Assembly: GCF_900091445.1 (NCBI RefSeq) | Contig: NZ_LT607733.1 | Span: 6,926,001-6,990,000, forward strand | From: Micromonospora echinofusca | Lineage (GTDB): Bacteria; Actinomycetota; Actinomycetes; Mycobacteriales; Micromonosporaceae | Length of the DNA stretch: 64,000 nucleotides | Direction: 5' to 3' | Shown: positions 1 to 7,849 of the stretch, in pieces | How the letters are laid out: each line of letters starts with the position of its first letter | Numbering within the stretch: position 1 is the first letter of the stretch | Notes under the pieces: model-generated | Seen by the model: the letters and a program-made list of their open reading frames with translations, nothing else | What the model was told of the DNA's origin: nothing | Database searches by the model: none | Program-made: the position numbers and the translations under genes

Positions 1-252
1 GACGCGGAGACGAACCGCTGGGTGTGGCGGGCGAAGCTGCTCGCCGGCACCACCGCCGCCGACGTGGCGGCGTCCGTGCTGGAGGCGGCCGGCACGTCCG
101 CCACCCGGCGGGGGCATCCGCTGGAGCGGCTCTACCGGGACGCCCGCTGCGGATCGCTGCACCCGGCGACGTCGGACGTCTGCGCGGACTGGCTCGGCAT
201 CGCCGCGCTGGGCGGCGACCCGGACCGCGACACGACGGTTCCTCGTTGGTGA
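1..252 (+). CDS. Acyl-CoA dehydrogenase family protein, C-terminal fragment
   Basis: The reading frame is open from the first base and ends at TGA 250-252, so only the last 83 residues are in the window. The tail pattern LERLYRDARCGSLHPATSD followed by a small helix is typical of the C-terminal helical domain of acyl-CoA dehydrogenases, in the segment that binds FAD and the acyl chain. The family oxidises acyl-CoA thioesters to enoyl-CoA using FAD; the substrate cannot be judged from this fragment. A type III polyketide synthase-like gene follows 106 bp downstream on the same strand, so a biosynthetic pairing is possible but unproven. Confidence 0.75.
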   Translation, partial: DAETNRWVWRAKLLAGTTAADVAASVLEAAGTSATRRGHPLERLYRDARCGSLHPATSDVCADWLGIAALGGDPDRDTTVPRW

Positions 253-261
253 GCGTGGGGG

Positions 262-280
262 GTCCGCCGGGGCGGCGGAC
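262..280 (+). terminator. Short GC hairpin after the acyl-CoA dehydrogenase gene
   Basis: GTCCGCC (262-268) and GGCGGAC (274-280) form a perfect 7-bp stem with a 5-nt loop, beginning 10 bases after the stop codon. There is no T-tract, as is usual for high-GC actinomycete terminators. It is weak evidence, and a processing hairpin is equally possible. Confidence 0.35.
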
Positions 281-358
281 GCGCGGGCGCACGGTACGGG
301 GGGCCCGTCCAGGGGCGGGCTCGGCCGCCCGGTGCGCAAGGCCGGACGAGAGGTGGGC

Positions 359-1411
359 ATGGTGGCCGTACCGGTGATCGCGGGGCTGGGGACGGCGCAC
401 CCGCCGTCGGCCGCGCAGGACGACCTGTGGGAGGGCTTCTTCTCGAAGCACTTCTCCGGCAGCACCCGGGCGCTGGCACAGCGGATCTTCACGCACTCGG
501 GGGTCACCCGCCGCCAGGCGGCCGTGAACCCGTTGCTGGAGGACGTCTCCGACTGGCCGACGGAGCGGCGGATGCGCCGCTACCTGGTAGAGGCGCTGCC
601 GCTGGGCAAGGAGGCGGTGGGTCGGGCGCTGACCGCCGCCGGCCTGTCCGCCGGCGACGTCGGGCTCTTCCTCGTCTGCTCGTGCACCGGGTACGCCACC
701 CCGGGGCTGGACATCCTGCTCGCCCGGGACCTGGGCATGGCCCCGGACACGCAGCGCATGTTCGTCGGGCACATGGGCTGCTACGCGGCCCTGCCGGGGC
801 TGGGCGCGGCAAGCGACTTCGTCACCGCCCGGGGCCGGCCCGCGCTGCTGCTCTGCGCGGAGCTGACCAGCCTGCACATCCAGCCCTCCAGCGCCCGGGT
901 CGACACCCAGCAGATCGTCTCCCACGCGCTCTTCTCGGACGCCGCCGTCGCCGCCGTGGTCGTCCCCGGCGGCCGGGGGTACGCGCTGCGCGAGGTCACC
1001 TCCGTCACGGACACCTCGACGGCCGACCACATGACCTGGGACGTCACCGACACCGGCTTCCGGATGGGGCTGTCGCCGAAGGTGCCGCAGGTGCTCTCCA
1101 CGCACGTACGCGGCCTGGTCGACGGGCTGCTGGCCCGGCACGGCACGACGCTGTCCGAGGTGGACGGCTGGGCTGCGCACCCGGGCGGCCCGCGCATCCT
1201 GAACGTGGTCGAGCGGGAGTTGGCCCTGCCGTCGGAGGGGCTGGCGGCCTCCCGGGCGACGCTGGACGAGCACGGCAACTGCTCGTCCCCGACGGTGCTG
1301 CTGATCCTCGACCGGCTGCGCCGGGCCGCGTCGCCGCCACGGCGGGTGGTGATGCTGGCGTTCGGCCCCGGCCTGACGCTCTACGCCGCGCTGCTCGAAC
1401 GACAGGAGTGA
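359..1411 (+). CDS. Type III polyketide synthase (chalcone/stilbene synthase-like)
   Basis: 350-residue condensing enzyme of the homodimeric chalcone-synthase superfamily. These enzymes elongate an acyl-CoA starter with malonyl-CoA and act without an acyl carrier protein. The Cys-His-Asn triad is visible: Cys141 in GHMGCYAALPG, His274 in WAAHPGGP and Asn307 in HGNCSSPT. The thiolase-fold C-terminal loop GPGLTLYAALL is also present. Start ATG 359 was chosen because GAGAGGTG lies just upstream; GTG codons at 332 and 353 are in frame but lack a comparable site. In many actinomycetes such genes sit with methyltransferases or isoprenylcysteine methyltransferases, but neither is visible here. A KAS III-like function is the alternative. 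The starter unit and product are unknown. Confidence 0.85.
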   Translation: MVAVPVIAGLGTAHPPSAAQDDLWEGFFSKHFSGSTRALAQRIFTHSGVTRRQAAVNPLLEDVSDWPTERRMRRYLVEALPLGKEAVGRALTAAGLSAGDVGLFLVCSCTGYATPGLDILLARDLGMAPDTQRMFVGHMGCYAALPGLGAASDFVTARGRPALLLCAELTSLHIQPSSARVDTQQIVSHALFSDAAVAAVVVPGGRGYALREVTSVTDTSTADHMTWDVTDTGFRMGLSPKVPQVLSTHVRGLVDGLLARHGTTLSEVDGWAAHPGGPRILNVVERELALPSEGLAASRATLDEHGNCSSPTVLLILDRLRRAASPPRRVVMLAFGPGLTLYAALLERQE

Positions 1412-1441
1412 ACTGTCGCCCGCTGCGGTTACCCTCTGGTA

Positions 1442-2206
1442 ATGGACGCCGACGCGGCAGACCGGCCGGAATCCGCCCCGGATCCCGGTGAGCAGGCGAC
1501 TCCGGGTGGCACCGACGACCGGCTGCGCGGCGTCGTACTGGCCGTGGCGGGGCTGGCCGCGCTGGTCGGCGGCGGCTGGTGGTGGCAGGCCGAGGCGCCC
1601 CGCACCGACCCCGTACCGGCCGCGTCGAGCAACGTCGCGCCGGCGGACCGGGCCCGACTCGGTGTCTCATCGCAGGCCGGGGCCCGGGTCATGGTGACGG
1701 AAGGGGCCGGGGGCATCACCAACGTCTGGGTCGTCGATCCGGCGACCGGTGCTGTGGTCGGGACCGCCCCGGGCAGCGGCGCCACCTTCCGGACCGACCC
1801 GCGCGGCGGCGACGCGCTCCGGGTCGACGTCAGGCCCGGCGGGCCTGACGATTCCCGCCGTCTCATGGACGAACGGCTCGACGGGGCCGTGCGGCGCGGC
1901 GGGCTGGACAGCTTCCCCGGCACGCTCTGGACCGCCCGGGCCCTACTGGGCCCGGGGAAGGGCCTGGTCAAGCAGGCCTCCGCCGAGGGCGGGGCCCGGC
2001 ACCTGCTCCAGTACCGCTGCGTGGGCCCCGGCGAGTTGCTGATCGTGGTCGAGGGGGCGTGGGCGGCGGACCCGATCACCAGCGCCTGCGACGGCTCGGT
2101 CACGTTCACGGAGGTCACCGGCAGGGGCGGGCCGTTCCAGGTCTCGCTGTCGAGCGCCAACGCCGAGCCGCTCCGGGTCGAGGCGCAACTGGTCGCCATG
2201 CCCTGA
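1442..2206 (+). CDS. Hypothetical single-pass membrane protein
   Basis: 254 residues that I do not recognise as a named family. A short acidic, proline-rich cytoplasmic N-terminus (about residues 1-28) is followed by one hydrophobic segment, GVVLAVAGLAALVGGGWWW, at about residues 30-48. An extracytoplasmic domain of about 200 residues follows, with a VTEGAGGITNVWVVD stretch and two cysteines that could pair. The gene starts 30 bp after the polyketide synthase-like gene on the same strand, so co-transcription is plausible. No catalytic motif is visible. The most likely role is an anchored sensor, lipoprotein-like or stress protein, which is inference only. Confidence 0.6.
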   Translation: MDADAADRPESAPDPGEQATPGGTDDRLRGVVLAVAGLAALVGGGWWWQAEAPRTDPVPAASSNVAPADRARLGVSSQAGARVMVTEGAGGITNVWVVDPATGAVVGTAPGSGATFRTDPRGGDALRVDVRPGGPDDSRRLMDERLDGAVRRGGLDSFPGTLWTARALLGPGKGLVKQASAEGGARHLLQYRCVGPGELLIVVEGAWAADPITSACDGSVTFTEVTGRGGPFQVSLSSANAEPLRVEAQLVAMP

Positions 2207-2257
2207 CCCGCACCTTCCCGGGGTCCGCCGCCTCCACCACGCGGGCCACGGTGTGGC

Positions 2258-2941
2258 TCAGGCGGCGAGGCGGGTCAGGTCGGCGCGGTAGTCCTCGGCG
2301 GAGCGGATCTCCGGCACCACCCTGACGAGGACGCCGGAGCGGTCCACCAGCAGCGCGGTGGCGGCGCCGGGGCGGGCCGGCAGGTGCAGGAACGCGCGCA
2401 GCCCGCCGGCCGGGTCGGCGAGCGGTCGTACGGTCGCCCCGGCGGGCGGCGTGGCGCGTACGGGCCGGGCGTCGGCGACCGTGACCACCGTGACGCCGGG
2501 CGGTGCCAGGGCGGCGGCGGTGGCCACCTCCTGCGGGCAGGGGCAGCCGTCGACCAGGATGATCATCGCGGGCACCAGCGCGCGCAGGGGCACCGGTGAC
2601 TGCCCCGCGTCGACCAGGTCCAGCGCGGGCAGCGGTCGACCGGCCAGCCCGGCGGGCGGCGCGTGCGGGGCGGGGGTGGGCTGCGGGGTGGAGCGGTCGG
2701 TGCGGGGCCAGGTGACCGCCGCGAGGCCCGCGAGGGTGGTCAGCACCGCCACGATCAACACCAGCAGGGGCAGGGCGTACGGGGACCGGGCCGCGGCGGC
2801 GCGACGGGGCGTACGGCGCAGCTCGTGGCGGATCTGCTCGGCCTCGGTGGCCAGGGCGGAGGCGTCGTCGGGCACGACCACCCGGCCCCACTCGGGCGGC
2901 AGGTCGGGCAGTCCGGGGCCGTCTGCGTCGGGCTTGCCCAT
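2258..2941 (-). CDS. Membrane-anchored thioredoxin-fold-like protein with CPC motif
   Basis: 227 residues. The N-terminal 50 residues look cytoplasmic. A transmembrane segment (YALPLLVLIVAVLTTLAGLA, about 54-73) leads to a Pro/Thr-rich linker and a C-terminal domain of about 130 residues. That domain contains PLRALVPAMIILVDGCPCPQEV, then strands and LLVDRSGVLVRVV, which resembles a redoxin/thioredoxin-like fold. The redox motif is CxC (Cys-Pro-Cys) rather than CxxC, so classical disulfide exchange is uncertain. The gene is convergent with the preceding membrane protein and divergent from carD, with a 327-bp intergenic region between them. Confidence 0.55.
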   Translation of the reverse strand: MGKPDADGPGLPDLPPEWGRVVVPDDASALATEAEQIRHELRRTPRRAAAARSPYALPLLVLIVAVLTTLAGLAAVTWPRTDRSTPQPTPAPHAPPAGLAGRPLPALDLVDAGQSPVPLRALVPAMIILVDGCPCPQEVATAAALAPPGVTVVTVADARPVRATPPAGATVRPLADPAGGLRAFLHLPARPGAATALLVDRSGVLVRVVPEIRSAEDYRADLTRLAA

Positions 2942-3268
2942 CGCACCCCCAGGGACGTCTCGGCGAGCGGACAGCGGCTCGGCCTCCAGCGTCCCGCACG
3001 GGGCCGGCTGCCGCTACACCTGGGCGCGTACCCGCCCGGCGGGCTACCATGGGAGGAGCGCATAGCCCTTGATCTCGACGTTCGCGTCACTCGTGCCGGG
3101 ACGTCATCCAAGCGTTACGGAGCGTGGTCAAACCACCGGTTTGGCGGCCTGTCAAGCTGAAGAAATACCTCTCACAGGGCCCCTGAGCTGCGCCAACGGT
3201 CAGGACAGCGGTGAGACATCGGTGCCTGAGCGTGTTACCCTAGACACAGCGAAAGGGGTTTCGAACCT
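2942..3268. other. Divergent intergenic region upstream of carD
   Basis: No credible gene is present. The region separates a minus-strand membrane protein from carD and must hold the promoters of both. A perfect inverted repeat, CAAACC-ACC-GGTTTG, lies at 3129-3143. A possible extended -10 (TACCCT, 3236-3241) lies about 28 bp ahead of the carD start, without a convincing -35. The carD ribosome-binding site AAAGGGG is clear. Confidence 0.5.
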
Positions 3269-3754
3269 ATGGTTTTCAGTGTCGGCGAGACCGTTGTTTA
3301 CCCCCACCACGGGGCCGCACTCATCGAGGCAATCGAGACTCGGGTCATCAAGGGCGAGCCTAAGCAATACCTCGTCCTGAGGGTCGCACAGGGTGACCTG
3401 ACGGTCCGGGTGCCCGCCGAGAACGCCGAGATCGTGGGTGTGCGCGAGGTGGTCGGCGAAGAGGGCCTCGGCAAGGTCTTCGACGTGCTCCGTGCACCGC
3501 ACACCGAGGAGCCGACCAACTGGTCGCGGCGTTACAAGGCGAATCTGGAGAAGCTGGCCTCCGGTAACCCGCTGAAGGTCGCCGAGGTCGTGCGCGACCT
3601 GTGGCGCCGGGAGCGGGAGCGGGGTCTCTCCGCGGGTGAGAAGCGCATGCTGGCGAAGGCCCGCGACATTCTCGTCGGCGAGGTCGCGCTGGCTGAGAAG
3701 AGCACCAAGGACGAGGCGGAGACGCTGCTCGACAAGGTCCTCACCGAGGCCTAG
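3269..3754 (+). CDS. carD: CarD family transcriptional regulator
   Basis: 161-residue RNA polymerase-binding regulator. The N-terminal Tudor-like RNAP-interacting domain ([38 protein letters not shown]) is followed by a basic helical DNA-binding domain ([38 protein letters not shown]). Length and sequence fit actinobacterial CarD, which contacts the beta subunit and stabilises open promoter complexes, notably at rRNA promoters. An AAAGGGG ribosome-binding site precedes the ATG. ispD and ispF follow on the same strand, an arrangement seen in many actinobacteria. Confidence 0.95.
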   Translation: MVFSVGETVVYPHHGAALIEAIETRVIKGEPKQYLVLRVAQGDLTVRVPAENAEIVGVREVVGEEGLGKVFDVLRAPHTEEPTNWSRRYKANLEKLASGNPLKVAEVVRDLWRRERERGLSAGEKRMLAKARDILVGEVALAEKSTKDEAETLLDKVLTEA

Positions 3755-3810
3755 TCCCCACAGCATCGTCGTACCCGATTCGTGGCGAACAAACCACCGA
3801 GGACCGCGAC

Positions 3811-4506
3811 GTGACCGCGCAGCTCAATCCGCGCGGTGACGTCGCGGTCCTCGTGCCTGCGGCCGGTGCCGGCGTACGGCTCGGCCCCGGTCGTCCCAAG
3901 GCGTTGCGCCTGCTCGGCGGGGAGCCCCTGCTGGTGCACGCCGTCCGCCGGCTCGCCGCCGCGCCGTCGGTGCACACCATCGTCGTGGCTGCCCCGGCCG
4001 CCGAGGTCGAGGCGGTGCGGGACCTGCTCGCCCCGGTCGCCCCGGTAACCGTGGTGCCCGGCGGCGCCGAGCGGCAGGCGTCGGTGGCCGCCGCCCTCGC
4101 GGCGGTGCCCGCCGGCCCGCAGATCGTCCTGGTGCACGACGCCGCCCGAGCGCTGACCCCGCCCGACCTGGTGGAGTCCGTCGCGGCGGCCGTCCGCGCC
4201 GGTCACGACGCGGTGATCCCGGTGCTGCCCGTGGTCGACACGATCAAGGAGGTCGGCGCCGACGAGGTCGTCCTCGGCACCGTCGACCGTTCCGCGCTGC
4301 GGGCGGTGCAGACCCCGCAGGGCTTCCGCCGGGCCGTGCTGACGGCCGCGCACGCCGCCGCCGGCGACCCGCTCACCGACGACGCGGGCCTGGTCGAGAA
4401 GCAGGGCGTCCCGGTGTCCTGCGTTCCCGGCTCGGAGCACGCGCTGAAGGTCACCCGCCCGTTCGACCTGGCGTTGGCCGAGCACCTGCTCGCCACCGGC
4501 GCGTGA
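3811..4506 (+). CDS. ispD: 2-C-methyl-D-erythritol 4-phosphate cytidylyltransferase
   Basis: 231 residues. It catalyses CTP + MEP -> CDP-ME in the non-mevalonate isoprenoid pathway in the cytoplasm. The glycine-rich nucleotide-binding signature [20 protein letters not shown] is near the N-terminus, followed by [26 protein letters not shown] and [16 protein letters not shown], all hallmark IspD blocks. The GTG start is the first with room for the N-terminal strand. ispF begins 16 bp downstream, giving the usual ispD-ispF pair as separate proteins rather than the fused IspDF. Confidence 0.95.
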   Translation: MTAQLNPRGDVAVLVPAAGAGVRLGPGRPKALRLLGGEPLLVHAVRRLAAAPSVHTIVVAAPAAEVEAVRDLLAPVAPVTVVPGGAERQASVAAALAAVPAGPQIVLVHDAARALTPPDLVESVAAAVRAGHDAVIPVLPVVDTIKEVGADEVVLGTVDRSALRAVQTPQGFRRAVLTAAHAAAGDPLTDDAGLVEKQGVPVSCVPGSEHALKVTRPFDLALAEHLLATGA

Positions 4507-4522
4507 CGCGTACCCTCTTCGC

Positions 4523-5005
4523 ATGATCGTTCCCCGGGTGGCCATCGGCACCGACGTGCACGCCTTCGAGGCGGGCCGGCCGTGCTGGGTGGCCGGCCTG
4601 CACTGGCCCGACCAGGACGGCCTGGCCGGGCACTCGGACGCCGACGTGGCCGCGCACGCCGCCTGCAACGCGCTGCTCTCGGCGGCGGGCCTCGGGGACC
4701 TGGGTGCCAACTTCGGCGTGGGCCAGCCCGAGTGGGCCGGCGCGTCGGGCGTCGCCCTGCTCACCGAGAGCGCCCGCCGGGTGCGGGCCGCCGGCTTCGC
4801 GATCGGCAACGTCTCCGTGCAGGTGGTCGGCAATCGGCCCAAGATCGGCCCGCGCCGCGAGGAGGCACAGCGGGTGCTCTCCGAGGCGGTCGGCGCGCCG
4901 GTGACCGTCTCCGCGGCGACCACCGACGGCCTCGGCTTCCCCGGGCGCGGCGAGGGCCTCACCGGCATCGCGGTGGCCCTGGTGTACGAGGCTCCGGCCG
5001 CCTAG
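4523..5005 (+). CDS. ispF: 2-C-methyl-D-erythritol 2,4-cyclodiphosphate synthase
   Basis: 160 residues, the usual family length. It converts CDP-ME 2-phosphate to MEcPP with release of CMP as a homotrimer with bound zinc. Metal ligands are visible as Asp11 and His13 in IGTDVHAF and His45 in HSDADVAAH. The signature [15 protein letters not shown] lies near the C-terminus. It follows ispD closely on the same strand, and both act in consecutive stages of the MEP pathway. Confidence 0.95.
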   Translation: MIVPRVAIGTDVHAFEAGRPCWVAGLHWPDQDGLAGHSDADVAAHAACNALLSAAGLGDLGANFGVGQPEWAGASGVALLTESARRVRAAGFAIGNVSVQVVGNRPKIGPRREEAQRVLSEAVGAPVTVSAATTDGLGFPGRGEGLTGIAVALVYEAPAA

Positions 5006-5015
5006 GCTCGCCGCG

Positions 5016-6041
5016 ATGTCCAGCGACGCCACCTCCGACCGCTCCGCCTTCGACGGCTACGTCCAGCGCGCCGAGCTCCTCGCCGAACTCGGGCGCTACG
5101 ACGAGGCCGCAGGCGAGCTGGCGTACGCCGTCGCGCTGGACCCGGCCAGCGCCGGGGCGCTGACCATGCTGTCCCGGGTGCACCTCGCGGCCGGCCGGCC
5201 GACGGAGGCGCTCACCGCCGCCGATGCCGCGGTCGCCGCCGCTCCGGACGCCGTGCCGGCGCTGGTCGCCCGCGCCCTCGCCCTCGGCGACCTGGAGCAG
5301 TACGCCGAGGCGGCCCGCACCGCCGACCGGATCCTGGCGCTGGGGCCCGACGACGCGTACGCCCAGCGCAGCGCCGCGGCGATCCTGGCCGGCTCCCGCA
5401 ACGGGCAGCCGGCGCTGAACGCGGCCTGGCGCGGGGTCGAGCTGACCCCCGAGGAGCCCGAGGCGCACCTGGTCCTGGGGTTGGTCGCCGCCAACATGCA
5501 GCTGTACGACCTGGCCGAGCGGGCCTACCGCGAGGCGCTGCGGCTGGACCCGCAGCTCGCCGAGGCCCGCCACGACATCGGGGTGCTGCGGCTGGAGCAG
5601 CGGCGCTGGAGCGAGGCGCTGGAACACCTGGCCGAGGCCGCCGCGATGAGCCCCGGCCGGATCGACTCCGGCCGGACCATCTCGGTCGGCCTGCGCCAGC
5701 TCGTGGTCTACGGCGCGGGCTGGACGATGATCACCGCCGTGCTGATCGCCTGCATGGCGCCGGGCAGCCCCGGGCTGTCCCGGGTCGCGGCGGCGTTCGC
5801 GGCGCTCGGCGGGGCCCTGGTCGTCTGGCGCTTCGCCGCCCGGCTGCCCGGCCTGGCCCGCACCATCCTGCCGAGCCTGCTGCGCTCCGACCGCGTCCTG
5901 GCGCTTGCCGTCTACGCGGCGGCGACCGCCCCGGCGCTGATCCTGCTCTACGCCCTGGTCGGCACCCCGTGGCCGCTGGTGCTCGCCATCCTCGCCGCGA
6001 CCGCCGCCGAACTGGCCGTCCTCTCCCGCACCACGGCGTGA
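5016..6041 (+). CDS. TPR-repeat protein with C-terminal membrane segments
   Basis: 341 residues. About six tetratricopeptide-like units occupy residues 10-215 (for example RAELLAELGRYDEAAGELAYAVALDP and LAERAYREALRLDPQLAEARHDIGVL). Two pairs of hydrophobic segments follow between about 230 and 335 (VVYGAGWTMITAVLIACMA, VAAAFAALGGALVVW, LALAVYAAATAPALILLYALV, WPLVLAILAATAAELAVL). The TPR part probably faces the cytoplasm and scaffolds protein contacts at the membrane. The start ATG lies 10 bp after ispF, so co-transcription is likely. No enzymatic motif is visible, and the partner is unknown. Confidence 0.8.
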   Translation: MSSDATSDRSAFDGYVQRAELLAELGRYDEAAGELAYAVALDPASAGALTMLSRVHLAAGRPTEALTAADAAVAAAPDAVPALVARALALGDLEQYAEAARTADRILALGPDDAYAQRSAAAILAGSRNGQPALNAAWRGVELTPEEPEAHLVLGLVAANMQLYDLAERAYREALRLDPQLAEARHDIGVLRLEQRRWSEALEHLAEAAAMSPGRIDSGRTISVGLRQLVVYGAGWTMITAVLIACMAPGSPGLSRVAAAFAALGGALVVWRFAARLPGLARTILPSLLRSDRVLALAVYAAATAPALILLYALVGTPWPLVLAILAATAAELAVLSRTTA

Positions 6042-6102
6042 ACCGGCACCGGCTGGCCGGTCGGGACCGATCGGCCCGTCGGCTGGCCCGGGGGATCCGC
6101 CC

Positions 6103-7836
6103 TCAGCCGAGGGCGAGGGCGTAGAAGACGCTGGCGTCCAGCCCGTCGAGCAGCAGCAGGTGGTTGAGTTCGTCGTCGAAGAATCCGCCGATCGGGGCGC
6201 CGGAGAGCCCGAGGGCCGTCGCGGCGAGCAGCAGGTTCTGGGCGAGGTGGCCGGTCTCCATGGCGGCGAACCGGTAGCCGCGCAGCCCGTACCGGGCCCT
6301 GGCCCGGCGCAGGTCAGCGACCACGAACAGCCAGAGCGGCACCGTCTCGACGTCGAGCCCGTTCGGACCGGGCGGGGCGTCGGTCCCGGTGGGTACGAAC
6401 TGCGGCGCGACCCGGGACAGCCGGTCGGTGCCCGGATCGGGTGCCACCCGCTGGAGGGCGTGCCGCTGCGGCAGGTACTCGTAGAGTGCCGCCGGCACCG
6501 AGGCGACCCGCCGGGGGAGCACGAGCAGCCGGGCGGTCGCCAGGGCGCCCGGAGTCGGGTACGCCAGCCGTCGCTGGTCGCTGCCCGGCGGCGAGGTGTC
6601 ACCCGCCGCGTAGCGCAGCAGCCGGCCCAGGCCGGCCACGTCCGTCTCCCCGCCGCCGAAGTCGTACCGGGTGCGGCGGTCGAGCAACACCGCCGCGAGC
6701 GTGGTGTCGGCGAGCGCGCCCGGCGTCGGCTCGGGCAGTGTCAGGGTCACGGCGTCGGACGGGCGGGGACGATCCGGTGCGGGCCCGACCGTGCGGGGAC
6801 GCTGGCTCGGCCACCGCGTACGGACGAACTTCGCCCCCTCGTGGTAGGCCCGGTCCGGGGCGTCGACCCCGTCGGCGTGGAAGTCCGGCGCAGCGGCCGG
6901 CGCTCCGTACGCCAGCGACGCCAACCAGGCGAGGTGGCACTCGGCCGGGATGCTCAGCCCGAGACGGTTGTGCAGCATGTGCAGCTGTGACGCGAGGATG
7001 CCGGGCAGCGTCCCGCGCAGCCGGCCCTGCCCGTCGACCACGCGTAGCCGCTCGGCGTAGGCGGCGACCTCGTCCGCCCAGTAGTTCACGGACGTGCTCG
7101 CACCCCTGCCGCGCGCGACGATGTCGGCGATGAGCCGCCGCCGGGCCGGGTAGACGGTCGCGTCGGCGTGGAAGTCGCGTTGCGCCGCGACCAGGGCCGG
7201 GCCGAGGTCCTGACCGTGCGCCTCGGGCACCAGCGTCCAGCCGTTGGCGTAGCCGCGCAGGAACCGGACCGCCTCGTGCCCGGTGAGACCGCTGGCGGTG
7301 AGGAACCCGAACAGCAGGTCCACGGCGGTCGACCGACGCCGGGCGGGCGGCGCGTCGAGCAGCGCTGCGGCGACCCGGCTGGACGCGGCGAAGAGCTCCT
7401 CGGCCGCGCCGATCGCGTCCGGGCCGCCGTACCGGTCGACCTCCGGCCGGTACGGCTGTTCGAGCACCGTGCCGTGCGGGTGCCAGCCCAGCTCCGGCCC
7501 ACCCCCGGCCCCGTGCCCCACGTCGGTCCGGTCGGAGGTGTGCACCCCGAACTGGGCGTACCAGTCCGCCGGACGTAGTTCCCGGGCCGGTGGCGGCAGC
7601 GCGGCCACCGCCTCGACCAGCCCGGCGCGCATCCGCCGTAGCGTCTCCGGCGTCGCGTCGGCCACCCGCCAGCGCAGGTGCGGCCCGCCCTCCCAGTACC
7701 GGACGAAGAACCAGGAGGAGATCTCGCCCCGGGCGAGCAGGTCCGTCGTGGTCGGCACGATGTGCTCCCGCAGCACCGTCTCGGTGCCTTCGGAACCGGC
7801 GTGCAGGTGGACGTGCAGGGCGGACCAGCGACCCAT
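6103..7836 (-). CDS. Thiopeptide-type elimination domain fused to SagB-type dehydrogenase (TbtC-TbtE-like)
   Basis: 577-residue fusion. Residues 1 to about 300 match the thiopeptide-type bacteriocin biosynthesis domain, the elimination half of a split LanB dehydratase (WSALHVHLHAGSEGTETVL, SSWFFVRYWEGGPHLRWRV). This half removes glutamate from glutamylated Ser/Thr to leave dehydroamino acids. Residues about 360-577 are a SagB/McbC-type nitroreductase-fold FMN dehydrogenase (LLDRRTRYDFGGGETDVAGLGRLL, FAAMETGHLAQNLLLAATALGL) that oxidises azolines to azoles. The two functions are usually separate proteins in thiopeptide clusters. An AAGGAG ribosome-binding site overlaps the stop region of the upstream YcaO gene, so the genes are probably co-translated. 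It is the last gene of the cluster. Confidence 0.85.
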   Translation of the reverse strand: MGRWSALHVHLHAGSEGTETVLREHIVPTTTDLLARGEISSWFFVRYWEGGPHLRWRVADATPETLRRMRAGLVEAVAALPPPARELRPADWYAQFGVHTSDRTDVGHGAGGGPELGWHPHGTVLEQPYRPEVDRYGGPDAIGAAEELFAASSRVAAALLDAPPARRRSTAVDLLFGFLTASGLTGHEAVRFLRGYANGWTLVPEAHGQDLGPALVAAQRDFHADATVYPARRRLIADIVARGRGASTSVNYWADEVAAYAERLRVVDGQGRLRGTLPGILASQLHMLHNRLGLSIPAECHLAWLASLAYGAPAAAPDFHADGVDAPDRAYHEGAKFVRTRWPSQRPRTVGPAPDRPRPSDAVTLTLPEPTPGALADTTLAAVLLDRRTRYDFGGGETDVAGLGRLLRYAAGDTSPPGSDQRRLAYPTPGALATARLLVLPRRVASVPAALYEYLPQRHALQRVAPDPGTDRLSRVAPQFVPTGTDAPPGPNGLDVETVPLWLFVVADLRRARARYGLRGYRFAAMETGHLAQNLLLAATALGLSGAPIGGFFDDELNHLLLLDGLDASVFYALALG

Positions 7837-7849
7837 GCTGGGCTCTCCT